A DNA stretch of 64,000 nt from Synechococcus sp. UW140 (lineage in GTDB: Bacteria > Cyanobacteriota > Cyanobacteriia > PCC-6307 > Cyanobiaceae). Position numbers and translations under genes: made by a program. Under the pieces are notes generated by a model. It saw nothing but the letters and a program-made list of their open reading frames with translations, was not told where the DNA came from and made no database searches. The stretch covers positions 1 to 64,000 of the forward strand of contig CAMAPJ010000003.1 of NCBI GenBank assembly GCA_945860085.1, read 5' to 3'. Shown piece by piece: positions 52,974-61,261 of this stretch; positions within the stretch are counted from its first letter, which is position 1; each line of letters starts with the position of its first letter.

Positions 52974-53906
52974 ATCAGCAAGCTGGAGGGCGCGGGAGGC
53001 CTGCAGGCCATCCACGGCAGGAATTTCGCGGCCGCGCACACATTGGAGGAAGTGCTCCAATTCGGCATAGAGGGGCTCGATCGAGGTGGTGCTCACCTCT
53101 TCGATGAAGCCATCGTTGCGATAGAGCAGTTCGCCGTGGTCGGCGGAAACTGACTGGTGGGTGCGCCGATGGATATGCAGGCTGCGGTTAAGGAAGTCGG
53201 TTTCCACCAGGCTGTCGCGGCAGTGGGCGCTGAGGCTGCGGATCTTGCGATGGGCCATCTTGCTGGCCGTGAGGCTGGCCACCACCCCATTCGCGAAGCC
53301 GAGGGTGGCGTTGACGTAGTCGATTGGGCCGTCGCCACTGCGGCCGCCGGCGGCCGCCAACTGCACCACCGGCGATGCCGCCAGTTCCAACACCAGATCG
53401 ATGTCATGGATCATCAGATCCAGCACGACTGACACATCATTGGCCCGGTCGCCATTGGGGCTGTGGCGCCTGGCTTCCAGCACCACCACCTGCTCGTTGG
53501 CGACCACCTTGGTGAGTTCGCGGAAGGCGGGGTTAAAGCGCTCGATATGGCCCACCTGCAGGAGCCGTGCCGAACCTTCGGCCGCCCGAATCAGGTCAGC
53601 GGCCTCTTCCTGGCTGGCGGCGATCGGCTTTTCGATCAACACATGCAGACCGGCCTGCAGGCATGCCATCCCGACGCGGTGGTGCAGCAGCGTCGGCACA
53701 GCGATGCAGACCGCCTCCACCTCCTGAAGCAGGTCGGTGTAGGAGGGAAACCAGCGACAACCGAACTGCTCGACAGCGAGCTGACCACGCTGGGCATCGA
53801 GGTCGGCGACACCGATCAGTTCGGCATCCCGCAGCAGGCTGAGCACCCGGGCATGGTGCCAGCCCATGTTGCCGATACCGATGACGCCAACGCGTACGGG
53901 CTTCAT
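52914..53906 (-). CDS. Gfo/Idh/MocA family oxidoreductase
   Basis: VRVGVIGIGNMGWHHARVLSLLRDAELIGVADLD; HVLIEKPIA. Confidence 0.93.
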   Translation of the reverse strand: MKPVRVGVIGIGNMGWHHARVLSLLRDAELIGVADLDAQRGQLAVEQFGCRWFPSYTDLLQEVEAVCIAVPTLLHHRVGMACLQAGLHVLIEKPIAASQEEAADLIRAAEGSARLLQVGHIERFNPAFRELTKVVANEQVVVLEARRHSPNGDRANDVSVVLDLMIHDIDLVLELAASPVVQLAAAGGRSGDGPIDYVNATLGFANGVVASLTASKMAHRKIRSLSAHCRDSLVETDFLNRSLHIHRRTHQSVSADHGELLYRNDGFIEEVSTTSIEPLYAELEHFLQCVRGREIPAVDGLQASRALQLADLIEQCVEQPNICMTLSAPI

Positions 53907-53991
53907 GGCGCTGGGGTCGGGGTTGAGGATCACGGCAGCCGGGGGGGCAACAGAAGCGCTCCCTTGATGCCAGCGCCGCAATTATCGACGA

Positions 53992-55260
53992 TCAGCTGTC
54001 CGGCTCGCGGCCCCGGGCGGTGATCTGGACCCGTTCGATGCGCGGGCCATCCATGGCCACGATCACAAACTGATGGCCTTGCCAGCGCAAACTCTCGCCG
54101 GGGGCTGGGATGTGCTGCAAACGCTCCAGCAAAAAGCCCGCCAGGGTGTGGTGGCCATCGGCCTCCGGCAGGTTGAAGGCGAGCTGGCGGTTCAGTTCGG
54201 CGATCTCCAGGTCGCCGGCCACCAGCCAGCTGTCTTCACGCAGCTGCTGGAGGTCGTCATCGGCGCTTTCGGCATCGACGCCATCGCCGACGATTTCGTT
54301 GGTGAGATCGGCCACGGTGACCAGGCCTTCGGTGCCGCCGTGTTCATCCACCACCACCAGCAGCGGCTGGCCGCTGCGAATCACCGGCAGCAAATCGGCG
54401 AGCGAAGCGGTTTCCTGAACCCGGGCCACCGGGGTGATGTAAGGGGCTAGGGGCGTGTCGCTCTGCAGCTGGCCCCGGGCGATCGGTTCGGCCAGGCGAC
54501 GCAGGTCGAGCATGCCGCGCACGTCATCGAGAGACTGGCCAATCACCGGGAAACGGGCGTGGTGGGTGGCATGTACTACCTCCATCATCTCGGCGAAGCG
54601 CACCCCCAACGGCAAGGTGACCATGCCGTTGCGGGGCACCATCACCTCACGCACCTGGGTGTCGCGCAGGGCGAACAGGCCCTCGAGGATGCTGCGCTCA
54701 TCGGGCATCAGGCCGGTGACGCTGTTGGATTCGATCAAGGTTTCCAGCTCGCCGGCCGAGAGGGCGGGCACCAGCTCATCCCAGTTGCGCGGCAAGCCCA
54801 GCAGCCGCAACAACCCATCGCCGAGACGCTCGAGCAGCAGCAGCAGGGGCCCAAGCGTGGCGTTGACCGCCTCCAGCAGGGGGGCCAGCCGCAGGGCCGA
54901 GGCTTCCGGCCGGTGCAGCACCCAGGCCTTGGGCACCAGGCCGCCCACCAGGGTGGCCAGCACCACCAGCATCAGAAAAACCCCCAGGTCGATCCAGGGC
55001 CGCTGGGCGGTTGGATCCCAGCGCACCGCCACGCCGCGGCCGGCCCAGCCCAGGGCCACCAGGGCCAGGGCCGCCCCCAGCTGGGTGGCAACAAGGGCCC
55101 GGCGCAGACGGTGTTGCAAGCGGGCGACGGAGCGGGCGCCGCGATGGCCATCGGCAGCCAGCAGCTGCACCCGGCTGGGGCGCAGATGGATCAGGGCGAA
55201 TTCCCCGGCCGCAAAGAAAGCCAGCAGGGCAAGCAACGCCGCCAGGGCCAGGTAGCGCAT
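53992..55260 (-). CDS. CNNM/CBS-domain (HlyC/CorC-type) membrane protein
   Basis: N-terminal TM domain, VREVMVPRNGMVTL, VVDEHGGTEGLVTVADLTNEIVGD. Confidence 0.92.
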   Translation of the reverse strand: MRYLALAALLALLAFFAAGEFALIHLRPSRVQLLAADGHRGARSVARLQHRLRRALVATQLGAALALVALGWAGRGVAVRWDPTAQRPWIDLGVFLMLVVLATLVGGLVPKAWVLHRPEASALRLAPLLEAVNATLGPLLLLLERLGDGLLRLLGLPRNWDELVPALSAGELETLIESNSVTGLMPDERSILEGLFALRDTQVREVMVPRNGMVTLPLGVRFAEMMEVVHATHHARFPVIGQSLDDVRGMLDLRRLAEPIARGQLQSDTPLAPYITPVARVQETASLADLLPVIRSGQPLLVVVDEHGGTEGLVTVADLTNEIVGDGVDAESADDDLQQLREDSWLVAGDLEIAELNRQLAFNLPEADGHHTLAGFLLERLQHIPAPGESLRWQGHQFVIVAMDGPRIERVQITARGREPDS

Positions 55261-55275
55261 GGATCGGGCTCTGGA

Positions 55276-55300
55276 TGGGGGTCCCGGGGATCGAACCCGG
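55276..55300 (-). tRNA. tRNA/tmRNA 3'-end fragment (T-arm plus 3' acceptor strand only)
   Basis: Minus strand CCGGGTTCGATCCCCGG then GACCCCCA; no matching 5' acceptor GGGGGTC seen at tRNA distance. Confidence 0.55.
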
Positions 55301-55476
55301 CTAAGGCGAATTATGAGGGAGCCTGGAGGCCAGATCTAGCAATGGATTTCAGCTACGCCATGCCTAGCGGATGCCTAGCCATGGTGGGTAATGTGTCCAA
55401 CCCTGACAAAAGCAGGCTGACTGCGGCCACACCGGCAATCCGGATGGTCAGTGGCGATTAACGAAGAACTCCACCA

Positions 55477-56742
55477 ATGGAGCCCTTTGGGCGTCGGCGA
55501 GCCGCCAAGGCACCAGCCCTAGCGCATAACCAGCGCACAAATGAGCTAAACATCGATACAATTGGGAGCTATCGGGATTCCCGACGGAAATTCCCAGGCC
55601 TTTTCATCAGCTCGGGTCATGCGCGACGGGATAGTCCACCTGCGTTCCAACCAACAGGGCCGCCCCCATCGGCCGGTTCGCGTCCCCTGCAGGCTCTCGG
55701 GGCCTCTGCTCACGAGGAGGGCAACCAACTGACGGACTGGCTGGAACGCTTCGGCACACTCAATGCCATCGCAGCCATCCTGGACGCCGCCCGCAAGCAA
55801 CAGACAGAGGCAGGCCCGCAAGCCGCTGGCGGCAGCGATGCTCGCGCGATGGGGATCGAGGGCTTGGGCTGGCTTTCAGGGGCTATGACCGCAGCCATCC
55901 AGCGAATCCAGCCAGATGGGAGCCAAGAGCCCCGCACACCTCCGATCCAAATTCAGCCGCAGGTGACGCCGGTTGCACCCCTGAGCCCCCACAGGCCCGC
56001 CAACAGCTCAACCCTGGGCCAAGGCCGCTGGGTCCTAGTCGCCCGGCTCTCGATTCACCCGCCAGGCAGCGACGGCGATCGACATGTGCCCCATCGCAGC
56101 GTGCCAGCCGCTGCAGATCGATCACCGAACCCTCAGCGCCCTTCCCGTCCCCAGTGGGTCACGGCAAGCCAGCAGCAGCTGCAGTCTCACCTCGGTGCCT
56201 TCCTGGCCCAAGCCGATGCAGCTGCAGACATCAAAACGGCCGTGGCAGAGCTGTTGAACTGGTGGAAGTTGCATGAAACGGCCATCAGCGATTCCGACAG
56301 CAGCGAGCTGGTGGCCCTGCTGCATGGCTTCATTTGCTCATGGCTGCAGCAGCAAGACCCCAGCGCACTATCCGAGCCAACGACAGGGCTGGATGGACCG
56401 CCAGCCAGCAGCCAGCTGACAAACCCAGAGCTGGAGTCCAAGCTCTTCTCCTGCGGTGACGTGGCCCGGGAGCTCAATTACCAGGAATCGACGATCCGCC
56501 GTTGCGCCAAAAAGTCCTGGCTGTGCGGACCAGGGCCCTACCCCCTACGCGGCATCCCCAGCTTTTATGTGGTGACCAGACCCAATCCAGCGTGCGGGCG
56601 CGGGCACGGCTGGAAATTCCAGCGCATCAAGGCAACCTGCAACGCCAGCAGCAACTCGTCAGCGGCCCAAACAAGGGGGAGAGCAAGACACAACAAGGCA
56701 ACACAAAGCTGCTTTAGACACAACACTTGCAGCCAAATGTGA
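55477..56742 (+). CDS. Uncharacterised protein with C-terminal HTH/excisionase-like segment
   Basis: KLFSCGDVARELNYQESTIRRCAKKSWLCGPGPYPLRGIPSFYVV...GWKFQRIK; Pro/Ser-rich N-terminal half. Confidence 0.5.
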   Translation: MEPFGRRRAAKAPALAHNQRTNELNIDTIGSYRDSRRKFPGLFISSGHARRDSPPAFQPTGPPPSAGSRPLQALGASAHEEGNQLTDWLERFGTLNAIAAILDAARKQQTEAGPQAAGGSDARAMGIEGLGWLSGAMTAAIQRIQPDGSQEPRTPPIQIQPQVTPVAPLSPHRPANSSTLGQGRWVLVARLSIHPPGSDGDRHVPHRSVPAAADRSPNPQRPSRPQWVTASQQQLQSHLGAFLAQADAAADIKTAVAELLNWWKLHETAISDSDSSELVALLHGFICSWLQQQDPSALSEPTTGLDGPPASSQLTNPELESKLFSCGDVARELNYQESTIRRCAKKSWLCGPGPYPLRGIPSFYVVTRPNPACGRGHGWKFQRIKATCNASSNSSAAQTRGRARHNKATQSCFRHNTCSQM

Positions 56743-56752
56743 TCACAGGAGA

Positions 56753-57355
56753 ATGATCCTGATCTCTTCCCAAACGACCTCCATGGCGATGCGACATCGG
56801 CCCGGAGCTTATCTCACACAGGCACCTGACAGGAGTGAGTGCGCAGGCGATTTAATTGAAGTGCTGCGCTCCCAAGCAAGCGAAGAAGATGGCGATGGGC
56901 GACCGCTGTGGAACGCCGCCCAAGAGTCGCCCGCCCAACCAAAACGCCGCGATAGCAGCCGGCGGCATCAACAGCCACCCCGGCCCACCAAAGCAAAACC
57001 TTTCTCGCCGCGGCCCAGCCGCCAGGAGGTGGAGCGGCGTGTCGCAGAGGCTCAACTGTGGATTGCCCAGCGCCTGCCCCTGGTGGACATTCGGGCCAAT
57101 GCCCGACAAAACTGGGGGATCACCAACGTGCGCACCGTCAGCCGCCATCTCTCCCTGGCGCGGCAGCGCATGGTGGAAGAACTGATTAAGAACCGCCTCC
57201 AACACCAGGCCGAGCAGATCTACGGTTTAAACGAACTGATCCACCAGGCCATGGCCGCCGGCCAGTTCAATGCCGCCGTAGGCGCGTTCCGGGTGATCGC
57301 CGAGATCGGTGGACTGCTGCGTGCGCCGCTCAAAGCACCCGAGAGCAGGCTCTGA
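56753..57355 (+). CDS. Uncharacterised protein, small-terminase-like architecture
   Basis: Basic disordered N-terminus, HTH-like segment, QIYGLNELIHQAMAAGQFNAAVGAFRVIAEIGGLLRAP. Confidence 0.5.
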   Translation: MILISSQTTSMAMRHRPGAYLTQAPDRSECAGDLIEVLRSQASEEDGDGRPLWNAAQESPAQPKRRDSSRRHQQPPRPTKAKPFSPRPSRQEVERRVAEAQLWIAQRLPLVDIRANARQNWGITNVRTVSRHLSLARQRMVEELIKNRLQHQAEQIYGLNELIHQAMAAGQFNAAVGAFRVIAEIGGLLRAPLKAPESRL

Positions 57356-57412
57356 AACATCCGTATGGCGGATGGAAAATGGCCGCAGCGGCGGCCCCAC
57401 CAAGCAACACCG

Positions 57413-57425
57413 ATAGCATTGCTAT
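57413..57425. promoter_or_regulatory. Palindromic operator candidate upstream of the RHH antitoxin
   Basis: ATAGCA-T-TGCTAT, 17 nt before the ATG at 57443. Confidence 0.45.
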
Positions 57426-57442
57426 TGACGAGTGGGGGCGTC

Positions 57443-57712
57443 ATGGCTGATCTGTTGGTGCGCGGCGTCGATGACGCCCTGGTTCAGGCGCTCAAGAAGC
57501 GGGCCGGGGAGCAGGGCCGCAGCCAGGAAGCGGAACTGCGGGCCATCTTGGCCGCTGCTTTGGTGAGCCCCCCGCGGCGCAACCTGGCTGAATTACTGGC
57601 TGCCATGCCGGATGTTGGGGTGGACGCCGATTTCCAGCGCCAGGACGATCGAGCAGATCGCCGCCATCGCCTTGCTGCACGATCTCACCATGGTGACGCG
57701 CAACATCGATAA
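57443..57712 (+). CDS. Ribbon-helix-helix antitoxin (FitA/VapB-like), C-terminus altered
   Basis: MADLLVRGVDDALVQALKKRAGEQGRSQEAELRAILAAAL. Confidence 0.8.
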   Translation: MADLLVRGVDDALVQALKKRAGEQGRSQEAELRAILAAALVSPPRRNLAELLAAMPDVGVDADFQRQDDRADRRHRLAARSHHGDAQHR

Positions 57713-57761
57713 CTTCGCCGGCTGCGGGGTGCGGCTGCCCAATCCGTTTCAGGGTCGTTGA
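57645..57761 (+). pseudogene. 3' remnant of a PIN-domain (VapC/FitB-like) toxin
   Basis: Frame 3: TIEQIAAIALLHDLTMVTRNIDNFAGCGVRLPNPFQGR*; catalytic N-terminal part missing. Confidence 0.8.
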
Positions 57762-58981
57762 TGGGCTCCCAACGGCTGATCAGGACCCTCCATCGCCCTC
57801 CGCCCTGGAGATGGTTAGCAGGAGGACGACTCTGGCTAAGGCTGGGGTCAGAACCGCTGTGGCGGGTGCCGCTGGAACTGCTCCAGCAGCTGCACTGGTG
57901 GTTGATTCGTCCCTGGCGTTGGCCAAGGCGCCCGCCCAAGGGCCGGCCAGCACTGCCTTGGCAACTGACCCTGCCGGCCTGCTGGCTGAACAGCTATCGG
58001 CCAGCGGAGGTGTCGTGGTGGTGGGCCCTGGGCGTTCGCTCCTGGAGCCAGCTGGCGCAGTACACCCCAGACAGCCTGGCCGGTGCAATGCATGCAAAGC
58101 GCCGGCAGCACTGGCCGGATCAATGCCGCCCTGCCCTGCAGTTGCTGGCCGACAAAGCGGCCCTCCTTGCCTACACGCCCGAGCGCTGGCGAGCTCCATT
58201 CACGCTGCTCCACCTACAACAAAACATTCATCAGCCCGACGGCATCGATGAGGGACACCCAGAGATTCCGAATTGGTGGTGGGAGGCCTTGAGGGCAGAA
58301 GGAGTGGTGCTCAAGCCCCAACGCGGCCATGCCGGCCGGGGGGTGATCCGTTTCCGCTGGTCTGGCTCAGCCCTGGAGCAGCAGGCCCTATTCGGCCAGC
58401 TTCCGGCTGATGCACCGTATGCAGCCGAAGCACCGCCTGCAGCCGATGCCGAACCTCCCACCCCCGCCCAGCTGCTGGCCCATTGGCATCGGCTCTGCCG
58501 CAGCGACGAACCAGCCCTGGCTGCTCCCTACCTTTGCCACAGCAGCGAGCTGCCGGCCGCCGACCCGGCCGTAGTTGTTCGCGTGATTACCTCCCGGCCA
58601 TCGCCTGGGGGGCCGGTTGCCGTGCAGCAGGCCTGGCTGGAAGTGCCGTTGGGCGAGGGCGCAGTGGCCTTCATCCGTGCGGATGGCGTCAGCCTGCCGA
58701 AGCCAGGGGAGCCGTTGACGGCGGCCCAACAGGACGCTCTGGATCGATGGACACAACAACTCCAAAGCAATGCTCCGTTGTGTGTTCGTGCCTGTTTGGA
58801 GGCAGCGAAGGCCATGCACCAGCGGTTGCCAACCATGGACCAGGTGGCCTGGGACTGGATTCCCGCGTCTCCCGAGCCCTTGCTACTGGAGGGCAATGGC
58901 GGCTTTGGTCTGCTGGTGCCCCAACTGTTTGCCCAGCTCAGTACACCCCCGTGCAGCCTTGAGCCCAGGTCCAATCGCTGA
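57761..58981 (+). CDS. ATP-grasp protein (sugar-transfer-associated ATP-grasp-like)
   Basis: GVVLKPQRGHAGRGVIRFRW; AWDWIPASPEPLLLEGNGGFGLLVPQLF. Confidence 0.7.
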   Translation: MGSQRLIRTLHRPPPWRWLAGGRLWLRLGSEPLWRVPLELLQQLHWWLIRPWRWPRRPPKGRPALPWQLTLPACWLNSYRPAEVSWWWALGVRSWSQLAQYTPDSLAGAMHAKRRQHWPDQCRPALQLLADKAALLAYTPERWRAPFTLLHLQQNIHQPDGIDEGHPEIPNWWWEALRAEGVVLKPQRGHAGRGVIRFRWSGSALEQQALFGQLPADAPYAAEAPPAADAEPPTPAQLLAHWHRLCRSDEPALAAPYLCHSSELPAADPAVVVRVITSRPSPGGPVAVQQAWLEVPLGEGAVAFIRADGVSLPKPGEPLTAAQQDALDRWTQQLQSNAPLCVRACLEAAKAMHQRLPTMDQVAWDWIPASPEPLLLEGNGGFGLLVPQLFAQLSTPPCSLEPRSNR

Positions 58982-59009
58982 GAGGATATCCATATTTGAT
59001 ATGTGAGCC

Positions 59010-59279
59010 GTGCCCCTCAGCCGCAACCCCGAGATCTGTGCCGCTGAACTGGATGGCGAGATGTGCCTGTTCAACCCCGAGAACGCCGAGTATCTGAACC
59101 TCAACGGCACCGGTTCCAGCATCTGGAACCTGCTCGATGCGCCTGCCGAATTGGAAGAGCTGATCTGCAACCTGCAAGCGCGCTACGCCGTGGACCCGGA
59201 GACCTGCCGCCATGAGACGGAAGCCTTTGTGGCAGAAGCGCTCAAGCGAGGCATGCTCGCGGAAGCCCAACCGGCATGA
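59010..59279 (+). CDS. PqqD-family RiPP recognition protein (lasso B1-like)
   Basis: ELDGEMCLFNPENAEYLNLNGTGSSIWNLLDAPAELEELICNLQARYAVDPETCRHETEAFVAEALKRGML. Confidence 0.88.
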   Translation: MPLSRNPEICAAELDGEMCLFNPENAEYLNLNGTGSSIWNLLDAPAELEELICNLQARYAVDPETCRHETEAFVAEALKRGMLAEAQPA

Positions 59280-59707
59280 GGCCGCTGCTGCGCTGGCCCA
59301 CCCGGCTGTTTGCCTATGGTTTGTTTTGTCTGCTGGATCACAGCATCTGGCTGCTGATCCAACTGCTGCCCGGCCCAACGCTGATCGGTTTGGCCCGCCA
59401 GCGCCCCTGGACACGCTGGCAACTGCAGCTCGCCCCAGCCCGGCAGCAGCTCTGGCGCAGCCGCCTGGCTTGGCTGATGCGCACCCGCTGCCGGCGCGCA
59501 GGTTGGGCCAGCACCTGCCTGAGCCGTTCGCTAGGTGGCAGGCTGCTGCTGGATCTGATTGGCGTGGCCAATGAACTGCATCTGGGCATGAGCAAGTTCA
59601 GTGATGGCCGCAAGGTGCCCCATGCCTGGCTCAGAGATCCCCAGTCCGGCCGGCTCTACACCCCTGGGCTCAGCCCTGGCGCTGGTGCGCCCCTCACCCA
59701 GTTCTGA
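59276..59707 (+). CDS. Lasso-peptide B2-type transglutaminase-like protease
   Basis: CLSRSLGGRLLLDLIGVANELHLGMSKF...VPHAWLRDPQSGRLYTPG (Cys/His/Asp pattern); ATGA overlap with the PqqD gene. Confidence 0.82.
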   Translation: MRPLLRWPTRLFAYGLFCLLDHSIWLLIQLLPGPTLIGLARQRPWTRWQLQLAPARQQLWRSRLAWLMRTRCRRAGWASTCLSRSLGGRLLLDLIGVANELHLGMSKFSDGRKVPHAWLRDPQSGRLYTPGLSPGAGAPLTQF

Positions 59708-59722
59708 TCCCCAGCCGCAGTC

Positions 59723-61261
59723 ATGCCTCTTCCGCTGCCCAGCACAGATCCCCAACCTCTGGCCGCGGGGCTTTACAGAACGGATGCCTTCCATCGCCAA
59801 CCCCTTTTTGCGGTGGGCTCCGAGCTGGTGCGCAGCTGGACGGAAGCCCACGCCCTGCATGGGGATGCCCGGCCGGACGATGTGAATCCCGCCTATGTGG
59901 CTGCCCTGATTAGCGGCAACCACAGCGCAGAAGCGGCGCCCTACACCCGCATCCGCCGCTTACCGCGGGCTCAGCACGTGCTGGTTGGTAGCGACGGCGC
60001 GGTGCACGCCAGCGCCTATGACCCGCTAGCTGGTGGGGCAACGGCCATGGAGCCAGAGACGCTGCATCAGTTCCTGCGGCAGGGGTTGCTGGACCACGTG
60101 CAACAGGCCCTGGGGGGGCACAACGGCGCGATCGGCTGCGAGCACAGCAGCGGCCTCGATTCCAATGCGGTGCTCGGTGCCCTGGTGCATGGCATCGGTG
60201 TGGAGCCCCAGCGCTTGCATACCTGGAGCCAGGAAGGGGGCGGTGAGGGAGCTCCCCTGCAGCAGTTCAGGCCGTTTCACCGCTTGCTGCCCGAGCAGTG
60301 CCATCGCTTTGAACCAGGGAATGGTGAAGGGGAGCTGGGCATTGATCTGCTCCAGCAGCAGCTGAATGTGTTTGGGGCTCCAGCCCAAATCGGCGGCAAT
60401 CCCCAGGCCGTGGCGCTGCTGCGCCAGCAGGGCTGCACCGTGCTGTTCAGCGGTTTTGGTGGCGATCAGGCCATCAGCCACAACGCCGCCAATGTGCCCA
60501 GTGACCTGGTGGCGCTGGGGCGCTGGCGGGCCTTGCTGCACTGGATGGGCGGCAGGCGGGCGGCATTAAAAACCGCAGGGGGCCGCGCCCTGGCGCTGAG
60601 CTATCGCCCTTGGGCAGTGAACAAGGTGCTGCGCCGCACCCGCGATTTCTGCTCCAGTGATGTGTTGAGCCGCACGCTCACCCCTGAAGGCAGCAAGTGG
60701 TTAGGGCCTCACATCAAGGAGCAATACCCCTGGGAAATCGATGGCTACCTGAGGCAGCACCACTCGATTCGCCGGCGGGTGCTAGCCGATTGGGTCGCCG
60801 TACGAGCAGAAGACGAAACCCGTCTGGCCGCCTCTCTTGGGATGGCCAAAGCATTTCCCCTGCTGGATGAACGCTTGATTGCGGCCCTACTGCAGCAGGA
60901 TCCGGCGCTGTTTGGTGAGGGTGCTGGCCGCGGGCGGCTGTTGCACCGCAGGGCTTTTGCACCGTTTCTGCCGCCGTTTCTACGCGACAACCCCACCAAG
61001 GACCGTGAGCCAGAAGGCGGCCTAGATCAATGGCGTTCTGAGCTGATCAGCAAGCAACATCAGGCGCTGGAACGCAGCTTGAAGGCAACGAGCGATTGGC
61101 ATCCAGCCCTGGCGAGGTATTGGGATTTGGAGGCGATTCGCCGCGAAACAGAAGACGTGTTGGCCAGCGCTGAGCCGACGATGAAAGGAGTGATGGGCAC
61201 TAGCCGTGCCCTCGCCACCATGAAGGCCCTCAGCGGCTGGTGGCAAGCGCTCGATGGCTAA
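59723..61261 (+). CDS. Asparagine-synthetase-like protein (lasso C/macrolactam synthetase-like)
   Basis: GCEHSSGLDSNAVLGALVHG PP-loop; LFSGFGGDQAISHNA; N-terminus without Met-Cys start. Confidence 0.85.
   Translation: MPLPLPSTDPQPLAAGLYRTDAFHRQPLFAVGSELVRSWTEAHALHGDARPDDVNPAYVAALISGNHSAEAAPYTRIRRLPRAQHVLVGSDGAVHASAYDPLAGGATAMEPETLHQFLRQGLLDHVQQALGGHNGAIGCEHSSGLDSNAVLGALVHGIGVEPQRLHTWSQEGGGEGAPLQQFRPFHRLLPEQCHRFEPGNGEGELGIDLLQQQLNVFGAPAQIGGNPQAVALLRQQGCTVLFSGFGGDQAISHNAANVPSDLVALGRWRALLHWMGGRRAALKTAGGRALALSYRPWAVNKVLRRTRDFCSSDVLSRTLTPEGSKWLGPHIKEQYPWEIDGYLRQHHSIRRRVLADWVAVRAEDETRLAASLGMAKAFPLLDERLIAALLQQDPALFGEGAGRGRLLHRRAFAPFLPPFLRDNPTKDREPEGGLDQWRSELISKQHQALERSLKATSDWHPALARYWDLEAIRRETEDVLASAEPTMKGVMGTSRALATMKALSGWWQALDG

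Noticed and set aside
55261-55340. Complete tRNA-Met/Ile-like gene
   Set aside because: A CTCATAA loop-like string is present, but flanking bases do not form an anticodon stem and no 5' acceptor strand is present; only a 3' fragment is supportable.
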